Assembly: GCF_035958815.1 (NCBI RefSeq)
Contig: NZ_CP108383.1
Span: 7,006,001 to 7,070,000, forward strand
Direction: 5' to 3'
DNA from: Nocardia sp. NBC_01327
Lineage (GTDB): Bacteria; Actinomycetota; Actinomycetes; Mycobacteriales; Mycobacteriaceae
DNA: 64,000 nucleotides
Below, piece by piece: positions 50,198-59,337 of the stretch. The notes under the pieces are model-generated. The model saw nothing but the letters and a program-made list of their open reading frames with translations, ran no database searches and was not told the DNA's origin. Both the position numbers and the translations under genes were made by a program. Each line of letters opens with the position of its first letter. Position 1 is the stretch's first letter.

Positions 50198-50934
50198 TCT
50201 TCGATTCCCTCCGATGACATCCAAATCACACCGGCGAGTCGTCCCGTCGGCGCGCCGCGCCGGTGGCTGAACAGTGCTTTGTCCTCGATGGTGCAGCGCG
50301 GGTCCATGGCGACACCGCTCACGCCCGCCTCCAGCAATTGCCGCCGGAGCCCGGCACGCAGATCCAGGCCGGGGGTGCCCCGGACAGTTGTGGTGGCGCT
50401 GCCGGGCAGATGCTTCTCCACATCGGCGCGCATGGCCGCGGGCACCTCGTACTGGCGACCGCTTGCGGCCGGACCCAGGAAGGCGCCGATCCGTTCCACG
50501 CGCGCGCCCACCGACACCATCGCCTCGAGCACCTTCGGCACGATCCCGATGCGCGCGCCGATACGCCCCGCGTGCACGGCGGCGATCACCCCCGCCTCGT
50601 CATCGGACAGCAGCACCGGCACACAGTCGGCGCTCAGTGTCACCAGCGCCAGATCGCGCCGAGTCGTCACCAGCGCATCCGTGGCAGGCACCGCCTCCGG
50701 GCGCGGCCCGTCCACGATCTCGACAGTGCGGGAGTGGATCTGTTCCATCCAGACGAGGTTCTCCGGCGGCAGCCCGAGACTCTTCGCGAGCCGAACCCGA
50801 TTGCGCCGCACCGCCTCCGGATCGTCCCCCACATGATCACCGAGATTGAACGAGTCGTACGGCGCCTGTGAGAACCCGCCCGCCCTCGACGTCACCACCC
50901 GCCTGGTCCGAAAAGTCTGCGCAGTCGAAGTCAT
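50194..50934 (-). CDS. pgeF: PgeF/CfiH (YfiH) family protein
   Basis: A 246-residue protein of the multicopper-like YfiH fold, described as a peptidoglycan-editing factor or purine nucleoside phosphorylase. GGFSQAPYDSFNLGDHVGDD opens it; ENLVWMEQIHSRTV, SADCVPVLLSD and VIAAVHAGRIGA carry the metal-binding His/Cys residues. ATG 50934. Immediately downstream of ftsZ as in other actinobacteria. Confidence 0.92.
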   Translation of the reverse strand: MTSTAQTFRTRRVVTSRAGGFSQAPYDSFNLGDHVGDDPEAVRRNRVRLAKSLGLPPENLVWMEQIHSRTVEIVDGPRPEAVPATDALVTTRRDLALVTLSADCVPVLLSDDEAGVIAAVHAGRIGARIGIVPKVLEAMVSVGARVERIGAFLGPAASGRQYEVPAAMRADVEKHLPGSATTTVRGTPGLDLRAGLRRQLLEAGVSGVAMDPRCTIEDKALFSHRRGAPTGRLAGVIWMSSEGIEE

Positions 50935-51227
50935 GAACCCCAGGGTAGTAGCCACCAACAGGCAACCAGCCCGCCTCCCCGAACCTTCAGCGCCCGGCCG
51001 GGTGCCGTTCGGAATCATGCACGCGTGGCGCCGGTTATGTGCGACACCGATTTTGGGGGTACCCCGGGAGTTACCCAGATCTCACGAGATCAGTAGTTGC
51101 GTCACTGACGATGTGGGTGCAATCACCGGAGAAGGCTCGAACGTGCCCCGGTTCGGGAGCCCGCACAGCCGAAAGCCCGCAACGCGGAGTCGCGTTGCGG
51201 GCTTTCGATGGCAGTCGCGGAGGGTAT
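50935..51227. other. ftsZ-pgeF intergenic region
   Basis: 293 bp holding the ftsZ terminator at 51171-51206 and an inverted repeat GATCTC-AC-GAGATC at 51078-51091. No gene seen. The region probably carries a promoter for pgeF and the genes after it. Confidence 0.5.
51171..51206 (-). terminator. ftsZ hairpin terminator
   Basis: Perfect 15-bp stem (51171-51185 with 51192-51206, GAAAGCCCGCAACGC) and a 6-nt loop, 22 nt after the ftsZ stop codon. Confidence 0.8.
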
Positions 51228-52502
51228 CTACCTGCGCATGAAGGAGGGGACGTCGACGTCATCGTCGTCGGCATCCGGGGGCTGGATGTGGGTGCGGTTG
51301 TTGTGCGCGACCGTGGGATCGACCGAGGGGCGCGGGGATTCGTAGGAGGGGGCGGGGCCGCGGCCCGAGGAGGGCGGGGTCTGGGCGACGGGGACCGGGG
51401 CCGGCTCCTGGCGCACCGGGGCCGCCGGTTCGGGGGCGCGCGCGCTGGTGAATTCGCTGGCGCGAGTCACCTCTCCCGCGGAGGCACGGGCCGTGCCGAA
51501 GGAGGAAGAGGTGGTGCCGGTGCGACCTACCGCGGGCTCGATGCGGCGGGCGGGGCCGCTACCGTCAAAACCCGCGGCGATCACCGTCACTCGTACCTCG
51601 TCGCCGAGGGAGTCGTCGATGACCGTTCCGAAAATAATATTGGCCTCGATGTGCGCGGCCTCCTGCACCAGCGAGGCGGCCTCGTTGATCTCGAACAGTC
51701 CGAGATCGGAGCCGCCCGCGATCGAGAGCAGCACACCGTGCGCGCCGTCCATGGATGCCTCGAGCAGTGGCGAATTGATCGCCGACTCGGCGGCCTTCAC
51801 CGAGCGGCCCTCACCGCGGGCCGAGCCGATGCCCATGAGGGCACTGCCCGCACCGGACATGACGGACTTGACGTCCGCGAAGTCGACATTGATCAGACCC
51901 GGGGTGGTGATCAGATCGGTAATGCCCTGAACACCGTTGAGCAGCACCTCATCCGCCGAGCGGAAGGCGTCCATGAGGCTCACCGCCGCATCGCCCAGCT
52001 GCAGCAGCCGGTCGTTGGGGATGACGATGAGGGTGTCGCAGGATTCGCGCAGCGCCTGGATGCCCGCCTCGGCCTGATTGCTGCGGCGCTTGCCCTCGAA
52101 CGAGAAGGGCCGCGTCACAACGCCGATGGTGAGCGCGCCCAGCTTGCGGGCGATCCCGGCCACGACGGGTGCGCCACCGGTTCCGGTGCCACCACCTTCA
52201 CCGGCGGTGACGAAGACCATGTCGGCGCCCTTGAGCACCTCTTCGATCTCGTCCTTGTGGTCCTCGGCGGCCTTGCGGCCGACCTCGGGATCGGCGCCGG
52301 CGCCCAGACCGCGGGTGAGTTCGCGGCCGACATCGAGTTTGACGTCCGCATCACTCATCAGCAGCGCCTGCGCGTCGGTGTTGACCGCGATGAACTCGAC
52401 TCCCTTGAGTCCCTGTTCGATCATCCGGTTGACGGCATTCACGCCGCCGCCGCCGATACCGACGACCTTGATCACCGCAAGGTAGTTGTGCGGGGGCGTC
52501 AT
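51228..52502 (-). CDS. ftsZ: FtsZ cell division GTPase
   Basis: A 424-residue tubulin homologue that forms the Z ring. GGGVNAVNRMI, the tubulin signature VTAGEGGGTGTGGAPVVA and the T7-loop region NVDFADVKSVMSGAGSALMG are present. A disordered Pro/Ala-rich linker of about 90 residues leads to the conserved C-terminal peptide DDDDVDVPSFMRR, the binding site for SepF and FtsW. ATG 52502 follows GGAAGG. Confidence 0.98.
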   Translation of the reverse strand: MTPPHNYLAVIKVVGIGGGGVNAVNRMIEQGLKGVEFIAVNTDAQALLMSDADVKLDVGRELTRGLGAGADPEVGRKAAEDHKDEIEEVLKGADMVFVTAGEGGGTGTGGAPVVAGIARKLGALTIGVVTRPFSFEGKRRSNQAEAGIQALRESCDTLIVIPNDRLLQLGDAAVSLMDAFRSADEVLLNGVQGITDLITTPGLINVDFADVKSVMSGAGSALMGIGSARGEGRSVKAAESAINSPLLEASMDGAHGVLLSIAGGSDLGLFEINEAASLVQEAAHIEANIIFGTVIDDSLGDEVRVTVIAAGFDGSGPARRIEPAVGRTGTTSSSFGTARASAGEVTRASEFTSARAPEPAAPVRQEPAPVPVAQTPPSSGRGPAPSYESPRPSVDPTVAHNNRTHIQPPDADDDDVDVPSFMRR

Positions 52503-52823
52503 GGGCTCTCGCCTTCCTTAGATCCAAAAAGCTTGTCGTCTAACAGATGCTCGCCGTACGCCGGGCCGGTGATCTCGGGTTGATAAACCCTCAACCATAG
52601 CTTTAGCCTTATGTCAAGTATCCGACTGGGCCGAAACGGTATTCGCAGCCACCGCAATACGTGCGCAGGCGCGCCGAAACGAGGATCAGAATCTTGTGTG
52701 ATCCACCTCGTTCGACCCACCAGGCATCGTATCTTGGACGGTTGCCCTCCGGAGCCAGGATGGGCTCCGACGGTGACACTCCGGCAAGCCACCCGAAAAT
52801 TCCGGCGGCCCAATGGGTGTCGC
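52503..52823. promoter_or_regulatory. ftsQ-ftsZ intergenic region (probable ftsZ promoters)
   Basis: 321 bp with no gene; ftsA is absent here, as in other actinobacteria. A TTGACA -35-like hexamer occurs on the minus strand at 52612-52617, with no convincing -10 at 17 bp. Multiple ftsZ promoters are expected in such a region by analogy with other actinobacteria; I cannot place them from sequence. Confidence 0.4.
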
Positions 52824-53663
52824 TCACTTTACCGTGGCCAGATTCGGACTCGAAACATCGAACACGTTGCCGGGCTGGGTGAGCAGCGGGACGGCCACCG
52901 CCGCCTTCCGCTGCGAATCGCCCGCCCCTCCCCACAGCACGGTACGCCCATCCCGCAACTGGAGAGCAATATCCGAAACCGAGCGGGCCACAACCTGTCC
53001 CACGCCGAGGCTCGGCGGGACGGCGGACATGACCTCCACTGCCGCCTTGGTCACCGGATCGTTACCGCCCGGATGGTCGGTCACCAGTTTGGGCGCGGTG
53101 TCCGGAGGCGGTTCGATCGCGAATTCCACACTGTCGGAATCGAGCAGGTGCGGTCCGTCCGGAGCGTCGAAGAACAGCACGGGAACCCGCTCGACCACGG
53201 TCACCTGCACGCTGGACGGGAATTCGCGCTGCACCCGCACGCTGCGCACCTTGGGCAGCTGCGCCACCCGCTGGGCCATGGCGGTGGTGTCGAGCCGCAT
53301 CATGGACAACCCGTCGGGCACCTGGAGTGCGTCCAGCACTTGGGCTTCCGGCACCGCGTGCAGACCGTCGATCTTGACCGAGCGCACCGAGAAGATCGGT
53401 GAGAACCAGGCCGTGAGGGCCAGTGCGATCAGCAGGACGACACCCGCCGCCGCGCCGATGCGGACCCGCCGGGACTGCCAGGCCTGCCGCAGCCGGGAAT
53501 CACCGTCGTGGCCGGCGAACCGGCTGCCGCGGGTCCGGCCGCGCCGCAGTCGAGCGCGCCGGGCAGCGGCCCGCGCGGCCGAATCATCGTCGGCTGGAGC
53601 GTTATCGGAGCGGTCGTCGCCGGTCCGATCGGTGACGCTGCCCTCTCCCCCACCCGAACGCAT
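52824..53663 (-). CDS. ftsQ: FtsQ cell division protein
   Basis: A 279-residue divisome protein. A charged Arg/Asp-rich cytoplasmic N-terminus of about 70 residues, one helix (IGAAAGVVLLIALALTAWF), then the POTRA domain (FSVRSVKIDGLHAVPEAQVLDALQVPDGLSMMRLDTTAMAQRVAQLPKVRSVRVQREFPSSVQVTVVERVPV). ATG 53663 is taken, 4 bp after murC; GTG 53636 also has a good purine-rich leader and may be the true start. Confidence 0.92.
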   Translation of the reverse strand: MRSGGGEGSVTDRTGDDRSDNAPADDDSAARAAARRARLRRGRTRGSRFAGHDGDSRLRQAWQSRRVRIGAAAGVVLLIALALTAWFSPIFSVRSVKIDGLHAVPEAQVLDALQVPDGLSMMRLDTTAMAQRVAQLPKVRSVRVQREFPSSVQVTVVERVPVLFFDAPDGPHLLDSDSVEFAIEPPPDTAPKLVTDHPGGNDPVTKAAVEVMSAVPPSLGVGQVVARSVSDIALQLRDGRTVLWGGAGDSQRKAAVAVPLLTQPGNVFDVSSPNLATVK

Positions 53664-53667
53664 ACGC

Positions 53668-55191
53668 TCACCGCCCGTGCGAGGGTCGTGCGCGCAGCCC
53701 GTCGAGAATCTGGCCGCCCAGCATGGTCACATCGCCCGCGCCCATGGTGATCACCACATCGCCGGGCCGCGCGAGGGCTGCCACCTGGCGGCCCACCCGC
53801 GACATATCCGGCTGGTAGTGCACGGGTTTGGTGACGGCATTGGCCACCAGCGCACCGTTCACCCCGGGTAGCGGCTCTTCCCGCGCACCGTACACATCGA
53901 GCACCACGACCTCGTCCGCGAGCGACAGCGCGGTGCCGAACTCGGTCGCGAAAGTGGCGGTGCGGCTGTACAAGTGCGGCTGGAAGACCACGATGACCCG
54001 GCCCGGGCGCGAGCGGGCGCCGTCGCGGGCCTCCTGCGCCACCAGCTCCGCGGCGGCGCTCAGCACCGCGCGCACCTCGGTCGGATGGTGGGCGTAGTCG
54101 TCGAAGACGCGCACGCCGTTCTCCCGGCCCGTGAGCTGGAAGCGCCGGTGCACACCGCCGAAACCCTCCAGGCCCTGGATGATTTCGCCCATATCGGCGC
54201 CGGCGGCGCGGGCGGCCAGCAGCGCGCCCAGCGCGTTCAGCGCCATATGGCGACCGGGCACCGAGAGCCGCAGGGTGCGGGCGGCCGGTTCGTCGGAGAG
54301 CTGGAAGACCGCGACACCGCCGATATCGCGCGGCTCCCAGGACAGCAGCTGTGCGCCGATGGTCAGTCCGGGGGCGGTGAAATCGCCCGAGCCGTAACCG
54401 ATCACCTCGATACCGCGCGGATTGTCGCCGAGCCGCGCGAGGGTGCGCTGGGCCAGGCCGAGCGAACCCGCGTCGTCGAGGCAGACGATCAGCTGGCCGC
54501 CGGGCTGCAGGCGGTCCGCGAAATCGTCGAAGACCTGGGTGTAGGCCTCATCGGTGCCGAAGTAGTCCAGGTGGTCGGATTCGATATTGGTGACCACCGC
54601 GACATCCGGTGCGTACTGCAGCAGCGAGGCGTCGCTCTCATCGGCCTCGGCCACGAAGATGCCGCCGGTGCCGTGGTGGGCATTGGTGCCCGATTCGTTC
54701 AGTTCGCCGCCGACCGCGAAGGACGGGTCCGCGCCGGTGTGCTGCAGCGCCACCACCAGCATGGACGTGGTGGAGGTCTTACCGTGGGTGCCGGAGACCA
54801 GCAGGGTCTTGTGGCCCTGCATGAGCTCGGCCAGCACCGCCGGGCGCAGCAGCACCGGCAGACCGCGCCGATGTGCTTCCACCAGTTCGGGATTGGTCTT
54901 GGGAATGGCGGCGTAGGTGGTCACCACGGCGGTCGGGCCGCCGGGCAGCAGGTCCAGGGCTCCGGCGTCGTGGCCGATGCGCACCTGGGCGCCGCGGGCC
55001 CGCAGCGCGAGCACGCCCCGGCTCTCCTTGGCGTCCGAACCGGACACCATGCCGCCGCGCGAGAGCAGGATCCGCGCGATGCCGGACATCCCGGCGCCGC
55101 CGATGCCGATCATGTGCACCCGCTGCAGCAGTTCGGGTAGGTCCGTCTCCTGTTCGACGATCACGTTTCGGTTGTCCGCTGCTTCACTCAC
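53668..55191 (-). CDS. murC: UDP-N-acetylmuramate-L-alanine ligase
   Basis: A 507-residue Mur ligase adding L-Ala to UDP-MurNAc. RVHMIGIGGAGMSGIARIL, the ATP loop LVSGTHGKTSTTSML and FDDYAHHPTEVRAVL are diagnostic of MurC. GTG 55191 overlaps the murG stop by 8 bp; the upstream in-frame ATG at 55221 lies well inside murG. Confidence 0.96.
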   Translation of the reverse strand: MSEAADNRNVIVEQETDLPELLQRVHMIGIGGAGMSGIARILLSRGGMVSGSDAKESRGVLALRARGAQVRIGHDAGALDLLPGGPTAVVTTYAAIPKTNPELVEAHRRGLPVLLRPAVLAELMQGHKTLLVSGTHGKTSTTSMLVVALQHTGADPSFAVGGELNESGTNAHHGTGGIFVAEADESDASLLQYAPDVAVVTNIESDHLDYFGTDEAYTQVFDDFADRLQPGGQLIVCLDDAGSLGLAQRTLARLGDNPRGIEVIGYGSGDFTAPGLTIGAQLLSWEPRDIGGVAVFQLSDEPAARTLRLSVPGRHMALNALGALLAARAAGADMGEIIQGLEGFGGVHRRFQLTGRENGVRVFDDYAHHPTEVRAVLSAAAELVAQEARDGARSRPGRVIVVFQPHLYSRTATFATEFGTALSLADEVVVLDVYGAREEPLPGVNGALVANAVTKPVHYQPDMSRVGRQVAALARPGDVVITMGAGDVTMLGGQILDGLRARPSHGR

Positions 55192-56314
55192 GACCTGCCA
55201 CCTCCCACACAATGCGCGCAACCTCGTCCGCGGCGTCCCGATGCCCGGCGCCGGCCGCCGCGCGGCCCATGGCCGTCAGCCGATCGGAATCCAGCAGCAG
55301 CGGTATCACCTCGTCGATCACGTATTTCGGAGTCAGCTCCGCGTCCGCCACGATTCTGCCACCGCCCGCGGCGACCACCGGCCGCGCATTGAGTTCCTGC
55401 TCCCCATTGCCGTGCGGCAGCGGCACATAGAAGGCGGGCAGGCCGACCGCGGACACCTCGGCGACCGTCATGGCGCCGGAGCGGCAGACGACGGCGTCGG
55501 CGGCCGCGTAGGCCAGGGCCATCTGCGACAGGTACGGCACCGCAACGTATTTCGCGGGTTCGTGCAGTCCGGCGAGGGTCAGGGTGTTCTTGGGGCCGTG
55601 CGCGTGCAGCACCGAGATACCGGCGGCGGTCAGCTGCGGCGCGGCGGCCGAGACCGCCTCGTTCAGGCTGCGCGCACCCTGTGAACCGCCGAATACCAGC
55701 AGCACCGGTCCGTCGGCGGGCAGCCCGAAGTGCGTGCGCGCCTCGGCCCGCAGCGCCGCCCGGTTCAGCAGGGTGATGGCCGAGCGCACCGGAATGCCCA
55801 CCACCTCGGCATCGGCGCGACCGCGCGAGCGCACACCCGAGTTCGGCGCCGCCGCCAGCACTCTCGCCGCCACCCGGGCGCCGATCTTATTGGCGATCCC
55901 GGCCATGACATTGGCCTCGTGCACCACCACCGGAACCTTGCGGCGACGCGTGATCCCGCGTCCGGCGGCCAGATACGCGGGCAGCGCCACATACCCGCCG
56001 AAGCCGACGATCACATCCGCCTGCACCGTGTCGATGACCTCGCGGGTGCGGCGCACCGAGGCCAGTACCCGGCCGGGCAGTCGCAGCAGATCGGCGGTGG
56101 GCTTGCGCGGCAGGGGAACCGGCGGAATCAACTCCAGCGGATAACCGCGCTCGGGGACCAGCTCGGTCTCCAGGCCGCGGTGGGTGCCCAGCGCCGTCAC
56201 CCGGATGGCCGGATCCCGTCGCCGCAGCGCGTCGGCCACCGCCAGTGCGGGTTCGATATGCCCTGCGGTGCCACCGCCCGCCACGATCACCGAGAGCGGC
56301 CGCTCCACTGTCAC
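55184..56314 (-). CDS. murG: MurG N-acetylglucosaminyltransferase
   Basis: A 376-residue GT-B enzyme converting lipid I to lipid II at the inner face of the membrane. IVAGGGTAGHIEPALA is the first glycine-rich loop; VLLVFGGSQGARSLNEAV and AVVCRSGAMTVAEVSAVGLPAFYVPLPHGNGEQELNA form the UDP-GlcNAc site. The GTG start overlaps ftsW by 4 bp (GTGA). Confidence 0.97.
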   Translation of the reverse strand: MTVERPLSVIVAGGGTAGHIEPALAVADALRRRDPAIRVTALGTHRGLETELVPERGYPLELIPPVPLPRKPTADLLRLPGRVLASVRRTREVIDTVQADVIVGFGGYVALPAYLAAGRGITRRRKVPVVVHEANVMAGIANKIGARVAARVLAAAPNSGVRSRGRADAEVVGIPVRSAITLLNRAALRAEARTHFGLPADGPVLLVFGGSQGARSLNEAVSAAAPQLTAAGISVLHAHGPKNTLTLAGLHEPAKYVAVPYLSQMALAYAAADAVVCRSGAMTVAEVSAVGLPAFYVPLPHGNGEQELNARPVVAAGGGRIVADAELTPKYVIDEVIPLLLDSDRLTAMGRAAAGAGHRDAADEVARIVWEVAGRE

Positions 56315-57852
56315 CTCGAATGTCCCCTGTCCCTATCGTGTTTCGTCGGATAGCTGGGCTCCCAGGCCCGTGTGCTGCGCCACGATTCGGTGGAGCGGCT
56401 GGTGCGCCTGGCGGTATCGGAATCTACGGACCGCCGCGCCGCCGCATCACCGCCACCCCGGCCGCGGCCGCTCGGAGGCAGAGCGCGGCGCTGCGGGGCG
56501 GCCTTGACGCCCGCCTTGGGCTTGGGTTTCGGTTTGGGCTTCTTGCGCGCCCGGGCGGCCTGCGCCCGTGCGGGCGAATACATTTCGGGCACCGGCAACC
56601 GCAGCAGCCGGCTGAAGCGCCCGTCCTGTCCGGCCTGCAGCGCCGCCACCGCCTCCGGTTCGTGCCGGGCGGCATTGGCGATGATGCCGAACATGAGCAG
56701 TGTGATGGCCAGTGAGGAACCACCCGCCGAGACCAGCGGCAGCTGCAGACCGGTCACCGGCAGCAGGCCCACCACATAGCCGACATTGATGAACGCCTGC
56801 CCGGTGATCCAGGTGGTGGCCGAACCGGTCAGCAGCCGGATGAACGGGTCCGCCGATCGGGTCGCGATGCGCAGACCGGCGTACACGAACAGCGCGAAAA
56901 GGCCCAGCACCAAGGCACATCCGAGGAATCCGAGCTCCTCGCCGATGATCGCGAAGATGAAGTCGTTGTGCGCGTTGGGCAGATAGCTCCACTTGGCGCG
57001 GGACTGGCCGAGGCCGCGGCCCCAGATACCGCCGTCCGCAAGGGAGTACTTGGCCTGGCGGGCCTGATAGCCGATGCCCTGCGGATCACTGCCGGGGCTG
57101 AAGAACGCGCGCATGCGGTCCGAGCGGTAACCCGCCGACAGCGCCAGCACGCCGGCGGCCACACCGCCCGACACCGCGATGGTGACGAACATGCGCAGCG
57201 GCAGCCCGCCGAACCACAGCAGCGAGGTGAGCACGATGCCCAGCGCGATGGTGGTGGACAGGTTCGGCTCCAGCACGACCAGGAAACACACCAGCAGGCC
57301 CGCGGGGACCAGCGGCATGAGCAGGTCCTTGTATCCGGCCTTCTCGGTCTGCCGTGAGGCCAGCAGATGCGAACCCCACACCACCAGTGTCACCTTGGCG
57401 ATCTCGGACGGCTGCACCGAGACCACGCCGAGGTCGAACCAGCGCTGCGAACCCTGCACCTTGGTGCCGATGCCGGGAATCAGCACCAGCACCAGCAGCA
57501 GCACCGACAGCGCGAAGACCGGGAACGACAGCCGCCGCATCACCCGCATCGGAATCCGCAGCGCGATATAGAACAGCACCGCGCCGAACGCCGCCATCGC
57601 CACCTGCAGCATGAACAGCGAATACGCGGACTTACCGTCGGCATAGGACTCCACGCTGGAGGCGGAGAGCACCATGACGAGGCCGAGCAGGGTGAGCAGT
57701 ATCGCGATCGCGACCACCAGGTGGAACGAGGCGAGCGGGCGGGCCAGCCAGGCCACGAACCACGCGGCCCGAGGTGCGTCCTTGGCCTGCCGCGGCGCCT
57801 CTTTCGCGACCGACCGCGATGCTTCCTTCGCGGCCCGCCGCGGTGCCGTCAT
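56311..57852 (-). CDS. ftsW: FtsW SEDS-family peptidoglycan polymerase
   Basis: A 513-residue ten-helix glycosyltransferase partnered with FtsI. WFDLGVVSVQPSEIAKVTLV, EPNLSTTIALGIVL, AHNDFIFAIIGEELGFLG and INVGYVVGLLPVTGLQLPLVSAGGSSL are SEDS signatures. The C-terminal cytoplasmic tail of about 100 residues is strongly basic, with a Lys-Pro repeat (KKPKPKPKPKAG) and Arg-rich end, longer than in most FtsW. ATG 57852 overlaps murD. Confidence 0.96.
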   Translation of the reverse strand: MTAPRRAAKEASRSVAKEAPRQAKDAPRAAWFVAWLARPLASFHLVVAIAILLTLLGLVMVLSASSVESYADGKSAYSLFMLQVAMAAFGAVLFYIALRIPMRVMRRLSFPVFALSVLLLVLVLIPGIGTKVQGSQRWFDLGVVSVQPSEIAKVTLVVWGSHLLASRQTEKAGYKDLLMPLVPAGLLVCFLVVLEPNLSTTIALGIVLTSLLWFGGLPLRMFVTIAVSGGVAAGVLALSAGYRSDRMRAFFSPGSDPQGIGYQARQAKYSLADGGIWGRGLGQSRAKWSYLPNAHNDFIFAIIGEELGFLGCALVLGLFALFVYAGLRIATRSADPFIRLLTGSATTWITGQAFINVGYVVGLLPVTGLQLPLVSAGGSSLAITLLMFGIIANAARHEPEAVAALQAGQDGRFSRLLRLPVPEMYSPARAQAARARKKPKPKPKPKAGVKAAPQRRALPPSGRGRGGGDAAARRSVDSDTARRTSRSTESWRSTRAWEPSYPTKHDRDRGHSR

Positions 57853-59333
57853 TCCGTTCTCCCGATGTCCTTTTCGTCCAGGGCCTGCACCGCTGCCGCG
57901 AAACTTCGCCCACGATGCGTGTAGTCGGCGAACATATCCAGAGAAGCCGCCGCCGGAGCCAGCAGCACGGTGTCGCCGCGGGTGGCATACCCTGCGGCCA
58001 CGCGAACCGCGCGGGCCATCACCGCTTCGGGTTCGACTTCGGCGAAGGGGTCACCCATCCCTGCATCGTCCCCCGAATTCAGCTCCACCACGGGGACATC
58101 CGGGGCGTGTCGCGCCAGTGCGGCGGCGATCACCGCGGCGTCCGCGCCGAAAACCACGGCGGCGACAAGCAGTTCACGCACCTCTTCGACGAGGTCCTCG
58201 ACGCTGGCGCCCTTGAGCTGACCGCCCGCCACCCAGATCACCGACTGGTGCGCCATGATCGAGGAGCGCGCGGCATGCGGGTTGGTGGCCTTGGAATCGT
58301 CGACGAATTCGACACCGCACAGTTCCCGCACGAAGGCGGCGCGATGCGGGCCCACCTTGTGCTCCTGCAGGCCCTCCTTCACGAACTGCGGAGCCACATC
58401 GATGGATCGGGTGAGCGCGGCCGCCGCGAGCGCGTCGGCCACACCGGCCGGGCCCTGCGGGCTGATATCGCCCACCTCGGCCAGGATGGCGGCCTTGGTG
58501 AAGGCGCGATCGAGGAGTTTGCCGTCCACCACACCGAGTTCACCGTCGGCGGGAACACCGATGCGGAAGCCGACGGTGCGGCGCGCCTTGGACTTTCGCG
58601 CCAGCGCGGCGGCGACCTGATCATCCAGGCCGACCACGCCGACCCGTCCGGTGAGCGCGCGCGCCTTGGCCGCCGCGTAGGCGTCCAGGCCGCCGTGCCA
58701 ATCCAGGTGATCCTCGGCCACATTCAGCACCACACCGGCCTCGGGTCGCACCGACGGCGCCCAGTGCAGTTGGAACGAGGACAGTTCCACCGCGAGCACC
58801 TGCGGACCGGGACTGCGCCGCAGCGCATCCAGAATGGGCAGGCCGATATTGCCGCACGCCACACTGGGAATGCCCGCGGCGCGCAGAATCGAATGCGTCA
58901 TCTGCGTGGTGGTGGTCTTGCCGTTGGTGCCGGTCACCACCAGCCACTTGCGCACCGGGCCGTAGATGCGGGCCTGATCGACCCACCAGGCGAACTCGAC
59001 ATCGCCCCACACCGGAATGCCCTCGGTGACAGCCGAAGCCAGCACCGGGGAATCCGGCCGCCAGCCCGGGCTGGTGATCACCAGCGCGAACCGCTGCAGC
59101 GCATCGGGTTCCAGGAGATCGGCGGACGTGGCTGTCGCCACACCGAGTTCGGCGGCCTCGGCCAGCGCCTTGGCGCCGCCGTCGGTGACGACCGGCCGGG
59201 CGCCGATGTCCTGGAGCGGCTCGACCAGCGAGCGCCCCGACACCCCCCAGCCGGCGACGAGAACGTCACGACCACGCAGGAATTCGAGCATGGGGCCCGG
59301 CGAGCGCAGGACCCTCGGAGAATGTTCGACCAT
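57849..59333 (-). CDS. murD: UDP-N-acetylmuramoylalanine-D-glutamate ligase
   Basis: A 494-residue Mur ligase. N-terminal GRDVLVAGWGVSGRSLVEPL, ATP loop WLVVTGTNGKTTTTQM, ligase lid AGVVLNVAEDHLDWHG, and FVDDSKATNPHAARSSI typical of MurD. ATG 59333, 4 bp after the mraY stop. Confidence 0.96.
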   Translation of the reverse strand: MVEHSPRVLRSPGPMLEFLRGRDVLVAGWGVSGRSLVEPLQDIGARPVVTDGGAKALAEAAELGVATATSADLLEPDALQRFALVITSPGWRPDSPVLASAVTEGIPVWGDVEFAWWVDQARIYGPVRKWLVVTGTNGKTTTTQMTHSILRAAGIPSVACGNIGLPILDALRRSPGPQVLAVELSSFQLHWAPSVRPEAGVVLNVAEDHLDWHGGLDAYAAAKARALTGRVGVVGLDDQVAAALARKSKARRTVGFRIGVPADGELGVVDGKLLDRAFTKAAILAEVGDISPQGPAGVADALAAAALTRSIDVAPQFVKEGLQEHKVGPHRAAFVRELCGVEFVDDSKATNPHAARSSIMAHQSVIWVAGGQLKGASVEDLVEEVRELLVAAVVFGADAAVIAAALARHAPDVPVVELNSGDDAGMGDPFAEVEPEAVMARAVRVAAGYATRGDTVLLAPAAASLDMFADYTHRGRSFAAAVQALDEKDIGRTE

Positions 59334-59337
59334 CAGT

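Noticed and set aside
52503..52823. Possible ftsA between ftsQ and ftsZ
   Set aside because: The interval is far too short and encodes nothing actin-like; actinobacteria lack ftsA.
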